The notes below the pieces were generated by a model. The model worked only from the letters and a program-made list of their open reading frames with translations, made no database searches and was not told the DNA's origin. Shown here in pieces: positions 18,681-27,262 of a stretch of DNA of 40,306 nt. The stretch is taken from positions 1 to 40,306 of the forward strand of contig CAIRMO010000088.1 of the NCBI GenBank assembly GCA_903879705.1, in the 5' to 3' direction. The first letter of the stretch is position 1. Each line of letters begins with the position of its first letter. The stretch is from an uncultured Candidatus Competibacteraceae bacterium. Its GTDB lineage: Bacteria; Pseudomonadota; Gammaproteobacteria; Competibacterales; Competibacteraceae. The position numbers and the translations under genes were made by a program.

Positions 18681-18837
18681 GTCGCTTATTGGAGGTATAA
18701 TAATGGTAATCGTTCACTCCTCCTCGCCCGCCAGCGGGAGATGTGAGTATAGGAATCCGCCTTGAATTGTGGAATTTATCGTAGCACGGACAGGATGCCC
18801 GTTCTACATCTACAACCAGTTTAGGATGCTTATATAG
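18681..18837. repeat. repeat-bearing gap with an orphan RBS and start
   Basis: A strong GGAGG at 18691-18695 sits seven bases before ATG 18703, but that frame ends after 20 codons at 18765 (MVIVHSSSPASGRCEYRNPP). The codons run through two repeat-like pieces: about 18718-18745, containing CTCCTCGCCCGCCAGCGGGAG, and 18779-18811, of the ACGGACAGGATGCCCGTTCTAC kind. The start and ribosome site look like the remnant of a gene whose body was lost when repeats inserted. It could have been the antitoxin or 5' part of the toxin remnant that follows. Confidence 0.45.
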
Positions 18838-19038
18838 CACCGAATTACTTCGACCATTCGGCATATTCCAAGCAAGGTAATTCTGAATTTGGAAGAGGGT
18901 ATGCCAAAAACCTGTGCTATTAATCTCGACCATGTTCAAACTGTAACCAGGAATAAGGTCGGAACTTTCATAACTACTTTGAGCGATCAACGTATGGATC
19001 AAGTTAAAGCGGCGCTCTTTTTTGCTCTCGGTTTTTGA
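18838..19038 (+). pseudogene. C-terminal remnant of a MazF/PemK-type toxin
   Basis: An open frame of 66 codons after a TAG at 18835 reads ITSTIRHIPSKVILN, then INLDHVQTVTRNKVGTF, and ends RMDQVKAALFFALGF before TGA at 19036. This is the pattern of the C-terminal half of MazF/PemK mRNA interferases (NLDHVQT, final LSxxRMxxVxxALxxALGF). The N-terminal half with the first beta strands and catalytic arginine is missing, so it is probably inactive. A 45-codon sub-frame begins at ATG 18901. It ends just before the sspC start, so it may now only contribute upstream sequence for sspC. Confidence 0.65.
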
Positions 19039-19042
19039 AGTG

Positions 19043-22000
19043 ATGACTATTCAAAGTGTCAAGAGCTTAGCCCAACACATTAAAATCCGCACGGCCTACA
19101 CCCGTTCGATTAACTTGCCGCGTGATTATCAGACGCTGGAGTTGATTCAGGCGTATGTGCCGACGTCGCGGGCGATTCAGGCGCTTGAACAGATTGCCGC
19201 CGGGTTAGGGAAACAGGCCAGTCAACGGGCTTTGGCGTTAATCGGACCCTATGGATCGGGAAAATCGGTCTTTGCACTGTTTTTGGCGGCTTTGTTATCG
19301 CCGGCGCGGAGTCCCGCGTATCAGATGGCGATAGCGAATTTGCATGAAGCTAACCCGGTTTTGGCCCGACAGTTTGGGGCGGAACGAATGGGCGAACACG
19401 GGTTTTTGCGGGTGCCGGTGAGCGGGATTCCCGATTCGCTGGTTCGGCAATTATTGCTGGCCTTGGCCGGGGCGGCGGAACAACAGCATGAGTTTACCAA
19501 AGCCGAAATCGCCGAATTGCGGGCGGCGGCGCAGCCGGGTACGGCATTGGATCAAGTGGTGGCGCTGATTCGCCGGACGCAGCAACTTTGGGCGGTTATG
19601 GGCGGTACTGGATTACTGATTGAGATTGATGAGTTAGGCAAGTTTCTGGAGTACGAGTCCTATCATCCGCAGCACCGGGAAATTCATTTACTGCAATTGC
19701 TGGCGGAAGTTGCGCATGAGGCGCATTCCGCACCGTTGCATTTAGTGGTGCTGCTACATCAAGCTTTCGAGTATTACAGCTATCGGTTAGGAAAGCATCT
19801 AGGTGATGAGTGGCGGAAGGTGCAGGGTCGGTTTAATGCGATTGCTTTTTTGGAGCCGGCTGAACAGTCGCTTCGCATTATTAGTGCGGCATTTGAACCA
19901 GGTGAGCCATTGCCGGATCGGGTGATGGCGCAATTGGATCGGTGGCTAATCGTTTTAGCAACGACCGGGGCATTGCCGCCCGGTCTGGATGAATTTGGAG
20001 CCAGAAACCGGTTTAGCCGCTGTTATCCGTTGCATCCACTGACCTTGTTGATTCTGCCGGTGCTTTGTCAGAAAATTGCTCAGAATGAACGCACTCTGTT
20101 TTCTTATCTGGGCAGTGATGAGGCATTTGGTTTGCAGAGGCGTTTGGCGGGAATGCAATTGGGCGATTGGGTTGAGCCGTGGGAGATTTATGATTATTTT
20201 ATGCTGAATGGAGCCGGTGGTTTTTCTGATGCGTTGACGGAGCGGCGCTGGGCTGAGGTCATGACGGCGCTGGAACGATTTGGTAGTTCACCGGATGATC
20301 CGGCAGTGCGCTTGTTGAAAACCATAGGCTTGCTGAATCTGATTGGGGCACAACGCGGGTTGAAGGCGAGTCTGGTAGTGTTGGAATTACTGTTCGGGGC
20401 GGCGGTTAGTGAGTGGCTGGAACTGTTGGAAACGGGATCGATTATTCATTTTCGCCATTACAGTGAGGAGTATCGGGTCTGGCAGGGCAGTGATTTTGAT
20501 TTGCCCAGTGCGATTCAACAGGTTATGGCGGAACAGGCGGCAGTGCCATTGGTGGATACGCTGAATCAATGGGCACCACTAAAACCGGTGGTGGCCCGCC
20601 GGGTGAGTATTGTGACGGGTGCTTTACGTTGTTTTATGCCGGGATTTACTGATGCTGCGCGCTGGTCGGCGTCGCAGAACAATCATCGGGATACAAATGC
20701 TCATCTCTCCCCTTTGAAAAAGGGGGGCGGGGGGGATTTAGCAGATTCGTTGCGCTTGTTGTTTTGTCTGGTGGATGAAGCGGAGTTGCCGGTTCTGAAC
20801 TCGGCATCGCCGCAGACGGTAGTGGCGTTTTGTTCATTTGCCGAGCAGTTGCGTAAGACTGTTGGGGAGTGGCAGGCATTGCAAGAATTGCCAGTGCGTC
20901 ATGCGGCGGTGCTGAATCATGATCCAGTGGCACAGCGTGAGTATCGTGTTTGGCTGGAACATGCCGAAATCGAGGCGATGCAATTGATTCGGGCGATATT
21001 GGATGAGCCGGAGTCACTGCGCTGGTTTTGGGCGGGCGAAGAGCGGGCAGTGCAGAATCGGCGTGATTTGCAGCGGCAGCTTTCGAGTTGGGTTGAGGAG
21101 TATTGTTATCCCGAAGCGCCGTTGATTAGCAATGAACTGATTAACTGGGATCGGCCTTCGCCGAGTGCGAATACCGGGCGCAAGCGTTTATTGGTGGCGA
21201 TGCTGAATGCGGCGGATCAGGACGATTTGGCCATTCAGAAAAGTCCGGCGGAAAAGAGTCTGTATTTGTCATTGTTGAAAGCCAGTGGTTTGCATCGACG
21301 CGAGGGTGAACGGTTGGGGTTTTATCCGCCGCCAGAGGCCGATCCCTGCCGGTTTCGCCCAGTTTGGGAGGGCATAGCGCGGGTGTTGGGCAATGGCAGT
21401 AAGCGCCAGATCGCGGTGACAGCGCTTTATGCGGTGTTGCGGCAGCCGCCTTATGGGGTCAAACTGGGGGTATTGCCGGTGTTGTTGGCCGCTTATTTAT
21501 TGGCGCACCGCCGTGAAGTGGCGCTTTATCAGGAGGGTGGTTTTTGTGAGGAGTTGACGCTGGAACAGGTTGAGTTGCTTTGTCGTCGGCCTGAGTTGTT
21601 TGCTTTGGAGCGCTTTGAGTTGGGCGGTCTGCGTGGCGAGTTATTTGATCGTTATCTGCGTTCGGTGGTGGGTAAGGTGCGGGAAGACGCTACCCTGTTG
21701 GATATTGTCCGGCCACTGGTGCGGTTTGTATCCGGGTTGCCGGAGTATACCCTGCATTGCCGAGGTTTGAGTCGTGAAGCAGAGCGGGTGCGGGCGGAGT
21801 TTCAGCAGGCTAAGAGTCCCGGCGTATTGCTGTTTGAGGCGTTGCCAGAGGCATGTGGTATTGCGCCGGCTGATTTTATGGCGGGCGATGCGGCGGTAGT
21901 GGAACGGTTTATTTCGCATTTGGTTCAGGTGTTGCGTGAGTTGAAGCAGGCCTATGAGAAATTGCTGGAACGCTGGCAGTCGCTGTTAAATCAGGCTTTT

Positions 22001-22525
22001 CTCGATGAGTCGATTATCGACTTGGGGCGGTTGCGGTTGGCATTGGTGAAACGTTATGGCGATCTGGATCGGTATACGCCGGATCGGATGGGATTGGGGG
22101 CGTTGATTCGGCGGTTGGCGGATGCTGGCTATGCCTCGGATCAGGCGTGGCTGGAGTCGGTGGCGACGTTGTTGGGGAGAATGCCACCGCAGAAGTGGCG
22201 AGAAGAAACTCGACTTCAGGCTGAGTTGCGTTTGTATGAAATGGCGGAGAAATTGCGTGATTTGGAGAGGTTGCGGATGGCCGCGCCGGAAGGGAGTCAG
22301 GTTGAGGGCGCTTTGTTGGTGAAGATGGTTGATTCGCATCGCGGTGAAATTAGCCGGGTGATTCAGCTTTCGAGTATTCAACGAGAGTCTGCAGCCGTCA
22401 GTGCGGCGCAGATTGCCGGTGGAATGATTGAACTGGATGAGTCGGTGCAATGGGCAGTAGTGGCGGCGCTTTTAGAACGGCTTTCGCTTAATTCTAATAA
22501 ACCACAGGGGGTTAAAAATGACTGA
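19043..22525 (+). CDS. sspC: large P-loop ATPase, SspC-like
   Basis: ATPase of 1160 residues, cytoplasmic. Walker A GPYGSGKS is at residues 68-75; Walker B IEIDELGKFLEYE has Asp196-Glu197. The rest is helical and poorly characterised. Position between the DUF4007 gene and the PAPS-reductase-like gene matches SspC, the ATPase of Ssp phosphorothioation. The frame is open from 19022 (TTG), but ATG 19043 is preferred; the ribosome site is weak. The 3' end overlaps sspD by 8 bp. Residues near 545-570 are encoded by an inserted palindromic repeat. The same DELG(K/R)(F/Y)LEY Walker B occurs in the 1492-residue ATPase at 33529, showing the two are relatives. Confidence 0.82.
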   Translation: MTIQSVKSLAQHIKIRTAYTRSINLPRDYQTLELIQAYVPTSRAIQALEQIAAGLGKQASQRALALIGPYGSGKSVFALFLAALLSPARSPAYQMAIANLHEANPVLARQFGAERMGEHGFLRVPVSGIPDSLVRQLLLALAGAAEQQHEFTKAEIAELRAAAQPGTALDQVVALIRRTQQLWAVMGGTGLLIEIDELGKFLEYESYHPQHREIHLLQLLAEVAHEAHSAPLHLVVLLHQAFEYYSYRLGKHLGDEWRKVQGRFNAIAFLEPAEQSLRIISAAFEPGEPLPDRVMAQLDRWLIVLATTGALPPGLDEFGARNRFSRCYPLHPLTLLILPVLCQKIAQNERTLFSYLGSDEAFGLQRRLAGMQLGDWVEPWEIYDYFMLNGAGGFSDALTERRWAEVMTALERFGSSPDDPAVRLLKTIGLLNLIGAQRGLKASLVVLELLFGAAVSEWLELLETGSIIHFRHYSEEYRVWQGSDFDLPSAIQQVMAEQAAVPLVDTLNQWAPLKPVVARRVSIVTGALRCFMPGFTDAARWSASQNNHRDTNAHLSPLKKGGGGDLADSLRLLFCLVDEAELPVLNSASPQTVVAFCSFAEQLRKTVGEWQALQELPVRHAAVLNHDPVAQREYRVWLEHAEIEAMQLIRAILDEPESLRWFWAGEERAVQNRRDLQRQLSSWVEEYCYPEAPLISNELINWDRPSPSANTGRKRLLVAMLNAADQDDLAIQKSPAEKSLYLSLLKASGLHRREGERLGFYPPPEADPCRFRPVWEGIARVLGNGSKRQIAVTALYAVLRQPPYGVKLGVLPVLLAAYLLAHRREVALYQEGGFCEELTLEQVELLCRRPELFALERFELGGLRGELFDRYLRSVVGKVREDATLLDIVRPLVRFVSGLPEYTLHCRGLSREAERVRAEFQQAKSPGVLLFEALPEACGIAPADFMAGDAAVVERFISHLVQVLRELKQAYEKLLERWQSLLNQAFLDESIIDLGRLRLALVKRYGDLDRYTPDRMGLGALIRRLADAGYASDQAWLESVATLLGRMPPQKWREETRLQAELRLYEMAEKLRDLERLRMAAPEGSQVEGALLVKMVDSHRGEISRVIQLSSIQRESAAVSAAQIAGGMIELDESVQWAVVAALLERLSLNSNKPQGVKND
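20709..20736 (+). repeat. palindromic repeat inserted in-frame in sspC
   Basis: CCCCTTTGAAAAAGGGG forms a short palindrome followed by a G-rich run (GGCGGGGGGG) and ATTTAG. It is translated in frame as SPLKKGGGGDL without a stop. Composition differs sharply from the flanking coding sequence and resembles the CCCCTCCTT/AAGGAGGGG repeats at the window start. Confidence 0.65.
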
Positions 22526-23303
22526 TAAACTGCAAGTTAAACCTGTTCGTCATCTGTTGGGGTTGTCTGGGGGGAAAGACAGTTCGGCGCTGGCAATTTA
22601 TCTACGCGATAAAATACCTGAGATGGAATATTTTTTTGCAGATACCGGCGCTGAGTTGCCGGAGACCTTGGAGTTTGTTGATTTGTTGGAAGATTATCTT
22701 GGAAAGCCGATTGTTCGGTTGAATGCCGGGCGGGATTTTGATTATTACCTCAAGTTGCATAATAACTATTTGCCTTCACCTGGACAAAGGTGGTGTACCA
22801 TTAATCTTAAATTGATTCCATTTGAAAACTTTATTGGTGATGATCACGCAATATCTTACATCGCAATTCGAGCGGATGAACCTGATAGGTCTGGTTATAT
22901 CTCCAAAAAACTAAACATAAAAACCTGCTTTCCTTTTAAGGATGATGGGCTAATAAAAGATGACATTAAAAATATACTAGAATCTTCTGGTTTGGGGGTT
23001 CCAGATTATTATAAATGGAGAAGTCGATCAGGTTGTTATTTTTGTTTTTTTCAAAGACAGGAAGAATGGATTGGATTAAAAAACAATCATCCTGATCTCT
23101 TTGATAGGGCTAAAGAATATGAAAAAGTTGACCCGTTATCTGGGAAAAAGTACACATGGAATCAAGCAGGAACGCTCGATGAATTATTATTGAAACCGAG
23201 AAAAGAAAAAGCGGTTAAGTTGAAAAAATCTAAAAAACTAATTGATAATATTTTAGATGATGAGAACGATTCTGATGATGGCTGTTTGATTTGCACTCTT
23301 TAA
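22518..23303 (+). CDS. sspD: PAPS-reductase-like PP-loop enzyme, SspD/DndC-like
   Basis: ATP-pyrophosphatase of the PAPS reductase family, expected to adenylate the DNA backbone and deliver sulfur. The PP-loop SGGKDSS is at residues 17-23. RWCTINLK follows near 91-98. Cys93, Cys173, Cys176 (SGCYFC) and C-terminal Cys256/Cys259 are candidate ligands of a [4Fe-4S] cluster like that of DndC. At 261 residues it is about half the size of DndC and nearer to SspD. AGGGGG precedes ATG 22518, which overlaps the end of sspC. The gene is clearly more AT-rich than sspA-sspC, hinting at a different origin. Confidence 0.85.
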   Translation: MTDKLQVKPVRHLLGLSGGKDSSALAIYLRDKIPEMEYFFADTGAELPETLEFVDLLEDYLGKPIVRLNAGRDFDYYLKLHNNYLPSPGQRWCTINLKLIPFENFIGDDHAISYIAIRADEPDRSGYISKKLNIKTCFPFKDDGLIKDDIKNILESSGLGVPDYYKWRSRSGCYFCFFQRQEEWIGLKNNHPDLFDRAKEYEKVDPLSGKKYTWNQAGTLDELLLKPRKEKAVKLKKSKKLIDNILDDENDSDDGCLICTL

Positions 23304-23306
23304 AAA

Positions 23307-25682
23307 ATGGAAAATATATCAGATTTATTTGCTAAAGTAAGAGTTTATATTAAGGGAAATAAGCCATTTCTTCACAAGCCTATTTTGCTCATGTATGCTC
23401 TTGGACATTGTTATAATAAAAAAGAAAGAATGATCTCTTTTATTTCTATAGATAAAGCGATAAAGCAACTCTTTTTTCAATTCTATCCCTTTGGTTTGGA
23501 GGCAAATAACACACATTACCCCTTTGGAAAACTAGAGAATGATAAGTTGTGGGAAGTAGAAAAAAGTGCAGAATTAAAAAGGACCCGTGTCGGACATTTG
23601 CTAAGAAGTGAGCTTCTCGAAAAAAACATTCATGGAGGTTTTACTCAACAAGTTTACCAAAAACTTGTGACAGATAAGGGTTTAATTATGACAATCGCAA
23701 ACCAGATTCTCCAAGATTACTTTCCATTAGAACAGCACGAAGCTCTACGCACGGCTGTTGACTTACCACAAAAAATAACATCGACTTCTGATGAATCTAT
23801 AGTCCAGGATTTTTCTGGAATCTACCAAAATAAATGGAATGCCGAAGCAATAAGAAAAAGAGAGGATTTTATGGAAACGCAACGAAATGATTTTATTGCC
23901 TATGTAAACTCACTTCACAACTTGGGAGCTGATGGTGCTAATGCCTTGGCAGAATCACAAGCCCTTAATCGCTATTTTGTAGAGCTATACGAACCATTCC
24001 CATTAGTTGATATTGTTGTGCAAGCATTAACTGATTATCAAGATCGAGTAGTTGTATTAACCGGCCATGCTGGCGATGGAAAGTCGACTGTTGCTTTAGA
24101 TGTTCTAAAGCAGTTGCGTGGGCTTCCTGCTAATGAACCATTAGCCCATGCGGTCAATGAGCTTGAAATTGTGCAATGGCAAAATAATCACCAATATAAA
24201 ATAGTTTCTATCGTTAAAGACATGAGTGAACTGACTGCTAAAACTCGCCTGGAATGGATTCAAAAGGCATTCAACCGCAATGAGTCAGGTAGTTGGCTGA
24301 TTGTTAGCAATACCGGCCCCTTATTAAATACCCTAGCCGAATTTTGCCGTCATATTCCGGGTGATATGGAGAGCCAAATTCTGCAACGGTTAGACCAATC
24401 ATATAGCGGTGGCGATCTGGATCAGCATACCCTGAGCCAATTTCCTAAAAATCTGGTCATTTTTAATATGGCCCGGTTAGATAATATCGCCATCGGTGCT
24501 AAATTGCTAACCCGACTGGTTAACCACTCAGGTTGGCAACAATGCGTTGGGTGTATTGCGGTGCCCACTTGCCCCTTGTTATTAAATCAACAGACATTAA
24601 AAGCCGCCAAGGTCACTGTCGAAAATCGGGTGCGCTGGATTTATCAGCGATTAACTACTTATGAACAACGCCTAACTCTGCGACAAATGGTTGCTCATCT
24701 TGCCCTGAGTTTAACTGGAGGCATGAGTTGCGAGCAAGCTAAACAACACGTTGCGTTATCCAGTGCCGAAGGAATAGGCAAAGACATTGATGGCTTGGAG
24801 CAGATTATTTTTAGCGAAGGATTTTTTGGCTACCGTAAAGGCCAACCTTGGCGCGAGGCTGAAAGCCTGCGGGCAATTGCATTAATCAGGCGGCTGGTTT
24901 TTGGTGGGCCAGTGGCTGTCAATTTTGAGCGGCAATTATCGGTTAATACCGGGATAGGTTGGGCGCAATTACCAGAGACGCTTTCTGGCTTAAATCAATG
25001 CTGGCAATCTTTAGCCAGTGAATCAGTAGGTGTGCGTTGGCGATTTGCCCAACGCCGCATGATTTACTTGTTTGGGGAATCAACACCCCACGCTGAATCC
25101 AGTGCAGCTATTTTCTTGGACAGCTTTTTACAATCACCACACCTGCGTAATTTCGATCAATGGCAATGCGATGGTGGATTTTCAACTTTCAGTGCTACTG
25201 AGCAACGTAAATTCTGCAAAGTATGCCTGCGCGTATTACTGGAAATCTTTTCCGGTTTTAGTGCAGGTCAGTTTCAATCTTATCAAGATCGGCTTTACCT
25301 AACACTGCGTCGTCCTGACCGGGCAGTAGTTCAGCCAACACAGTTAGTGATTGTAATACTGGGGTTTCATCAGTTTGATCTGTATTATGATCCAATACGC
25401 CGGTTACCTTTGTTGCGCTTTAATGAAGGGAAAGTAGTATTGGAATTAACCTTGCCGCTGCTTGACTATATTCAAAGGCGTCATAGTGGAGAACTGGGCA
25501 GTGATTTGGCGCGTATTCATTTGGCTCAATTAGAATGGTTTCGTTCTGAGTTGCTGCGGGTGAATCAAAAAAAACAGCAGGATTTAACAGAGATCGGATT
25601 ATTGCGGGCCGGTATTGATGGACAGGTTCATTTTTACCGGTATTTTCTGGATGAAAAAAATCAGCGATTGGAGCGTGAATAA
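23307..25682 (+). CDS. sspF: SBD-DptF fusion, SspF-like restriction component
   Basis: Two-part protein of 791 residues. Residues 1-145 resemble the sulfur-binding domain of ScoMcrA-type PT-dependent nucleases: HKPILLMYALG, then HYPFGKLENDKLWEV (residues 70-84), then HGGFTQQVYQKL and QILQDYFP. Tyr71-Pro72 sit where the sulfur-contacting Tyr-Pro lies in ScoMcrA. Residues from about 215 form a DptF/DndF-like P-loop domain with GHAGDGKST (253-261) and a cysteine cluster Cys413, Cys416, Cys422. I infer that the N-terminal part reads PT marks and the ATPase controls restriction. It starts 3 bp after sspD and overlaps the next gene by one base. It has no visible nuclease motif of its own. Confidence 0.78.
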   Translation: MENISDLFAKVRVYIKGNKPFLHKPILLMYALGHCYNKKERMISFISIDKAIKQLFFQFYPFGLEANNTHYPFGKLENDKLWEVEKSAELKRTRVGHLLRSELLEKNIHGGFTQQVYQKLVTDKGLIMTIANQILQDYFPLEQHEALRTAVDLPQKITSTSDESIVQDFSGIYQNKWNAEAIRKREDFMETQRNDFIAYVNSLHNLGADGANALAESQALNRYFVELYEPFPLVDIVVQALTDYQDRVVVLTGHAGDGKSTVALDVLKQLRGLPANEPLAHAVNELEIVQWQNNHQYKIVSIVKDMSELTAKTRLEWIQKAFNRNESGSWLIVSNTGPLLNTLAEFCRHIPGDMESQILQRLDQSYSGGDLDQHTLSQFPKNLVIFNMARLDNIAIGAKLLTRLVNHSGWQQCVGCIAVPTCPLLLNQQTLKAAKVTVENRVRWIYQRLTTYEQRLTLRQMVAHLALSLTGGMSCEQAKQHVALSSAEGIGKDIDGLEQIIFSEGFFGYRKGQPWREAESLRAIALIRRLVFGGPVAVNFERQLSVNTGIGWAQLPETLSGLNQCWQSLASESVGVRWRFAQRRMIYLFGESTPHAESSAAIFLDSFLQSPHLRNFDQWQCDGGFSTFSATEQRKFCKVCLRVLLEIFSGFSAGQFQSYQDRLYLTLRRPDRAVVQPTQLVIVILGFHQFDLYYDPIRRLPLLRFNEGKVVLELTLPLLDYIQRRHSGELGSDLARIHLAQLEWFRSELLRVNQKKQQDLTEIGLLRAGIDGQVHFYRYFLDEKNQRLERE

Positions 25683-27244
25683 TGACTCAAAAAGACAGCA
25701 GTAAAATCGACTTGACTGGAGTATTTACCCGTTTTCCTGCCAGCAGTGAGGAAAGCGAACTCAAAGCGGATAAAACCAATCCAGCCATTCGGCTTTATGG
25801 ACGACGTTTTTACAAGGATCAAACTCCCGTCGAATATCTAGCAGAATTTCTGCTGGTTTTTGCATCACCGAAAAATGACAAGAATGATAATACTACCAAC
25901 GGAACTTATCAATTAAGAATTGATACGAATAATGCAAAGATTCCCCGTTATTATCCTCAGGATCGGGTGGCACTAAAACTGTTTGCCTTTTTTCCATCTT
26001 CCAAACTGGAAACCCGCCATCCAGTGCATCGTCTAGCTTATTTAGATGCCCTAGAATTAATTAAGGAATGTCTGACTGATTCTACTGATGAAGATAAAAA
26101 TGAGACCATACGGTTGATTCAGAGTCTGTTTAATGGATTCGTTGGAGTTGCTAAAAATCGTACTTGGGCCACCCATAGCTTTTTACCAGTTTCAACGGTT
26201 TTTTTGGCTAGAGAATTAGACTGGTTACAGTCTAAAGCAATAAAAGACTCAGCACTAAAAAATTGGTACGATGCCGACCAGTATTTTACCGGAGATCGCC
26301 ATAACTTTATGGCTAGAGGTGGTGAACTGCTTTTTCTACAATTAGCTAATTTATTTTCTGAACCTGACGCTCCGCCTGAACTGTTTGAACTTTGTAACCG
26401 ACTACAGAAAGAATTATATAAAATGCTGGAGGAAGCTATAGGATCAATTGGAGGATTAGTCCGATTCATTGAAAATAAATTGGAAAAATATAAGATAAAT
26501 TCCATAAAGCCCTATGCAAATTTAGGTTGGGTTCCGTTAGCAAGTTGCACCGAAGCTCTGCTTTTTGCTAAAGAAATGGATAATATTTGTATGTCTACCT
26601 TGGGTTCATTAGAAAAACTTGATTTACTACAAACCCTTTGTTGTATGCAAGTTCTGCGCAGTCTTTGTTTTCAAGCGCGTCGGGTTGACAACACAGAAAA
26701 ACGCACTGTTGGTTTTGTCGGTCAATATTCTTGGATAGTTACTGATCCTGAAGCTAAAATTCATACGCCAATTCATCAAATGGCGCAGAACTCATTTAAT
26801 GATATAGAAGCTATGCTTTATCGGGTTTTAAGGAAAAAAGAGATTTTAGATCTTAATATAAAATTTAGTGTGGCTGAAGGGGATAAACACGGATTCAAGA
26901 TTTTCCGTAAAATCGCTAAAGAAATCGGTTTAGTCATTCCAAAAACTGGCAGTGGTCAACGCTTTACTTTGCATCAAGGTTTATTGCGTTTTCTGGTTGC
27001 TGCACTCATCAAGCCGGGCGAAAGAATACGCCTGACCCACTTTTATCAGCGAGTTTTTTCCCACTACGGCATTGCGCTTGGTGGACAAGAACTAGCGATT
27101 GCTCTAGCGTGGAGTGGCAACGAATCTGGGGGAGAAAGCTATACCATTTCTGCAAATACAGCCTGGATTGAAGAAGCACTACAACAAGGCGGCTTTCTCG
27201 TTGAATTATCGGATGCCGTATCCATTGTACATAACCCTGGATAA
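25682..27244 (+). CDS. DptG-position protein, SspG-like
   Basis: 520 residues, soluble, with no motif I can name. It lies between the DptF-like and DptH-like genes, the place of DptG/DndG in Dnd restriction loci and SspG in Ssp loci; size is comparable with DptG. The start overlaps the previous stop (TAATG). Seen features: a charged N-terminus, a low-complexity patch NDKNDNTTN near residue 63-71, mainly helical middle, and a C-terminal part (about 420-520) that may be a winged-helix-like region. Naming by position only; I could not establish homology by eye. Confidence 0.6.
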   Translation: MTQKDSSKIDLTGVFTRFPASSEESELKADKTNPAIRLYGRRFYKDQTPVEYLAEFLLVFASPKNDKNDNTTNGTYQLRIDTNNAKIPRYYPQDRVALKLFAFFPSSKLETRHPVHRLAYLDALELIKECLTDSTDEDKNETIRLIQSLFNGFVGVAKNRTWATHSFLPVSTVFLARELDWLQSKAIKDSALKNWYDADQYFTGDRHNFMARGGELLFLQLANLFSEPDAPPELFELCNRLQKELYKMLEEAIGSIGGLVRFIENKLEKYKINSIKPYANLGWVPLASCTEALLFAKEMDNICMSTLGSLEKLDLLQTLCCMQVLRSLCFQARRVDNTEKRTVGFVGQYSWIVTDPEAKIHTPIHQMAQNSFNDIEAMLYRVLRKKEILDLNIKFSVAEGDKHGFKIFRKIAKEIGLVIPKTGSGQRFTLHQGLLRFLVAALIKPGERIRLTHFYQRVFSHYGIALGGQELAIALAWSGNESGGESYTISANTAWIEEALQQGGFLVELSDAVSIVHNPG

Positions 27245-27262
27245 CACCACAGGATAAACATT

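Noticed and set aside
18235-19002. Long minus-strand open frame of 255 codons across the sspB end and the gap
   Set aside because: It runs antisense to sspB and through repeats, has no recognisable domain, and the plus strand carries clear DUF4007 and MazF-like coding.
16522-25682. Canonical Dnd system (dndABCDE)
   Set aside because: No DndB, no SMC-like DndD and no small DndE; the PP-loop enzyme is only 261 residues and DUF4007 is present, which fits Ssp better.
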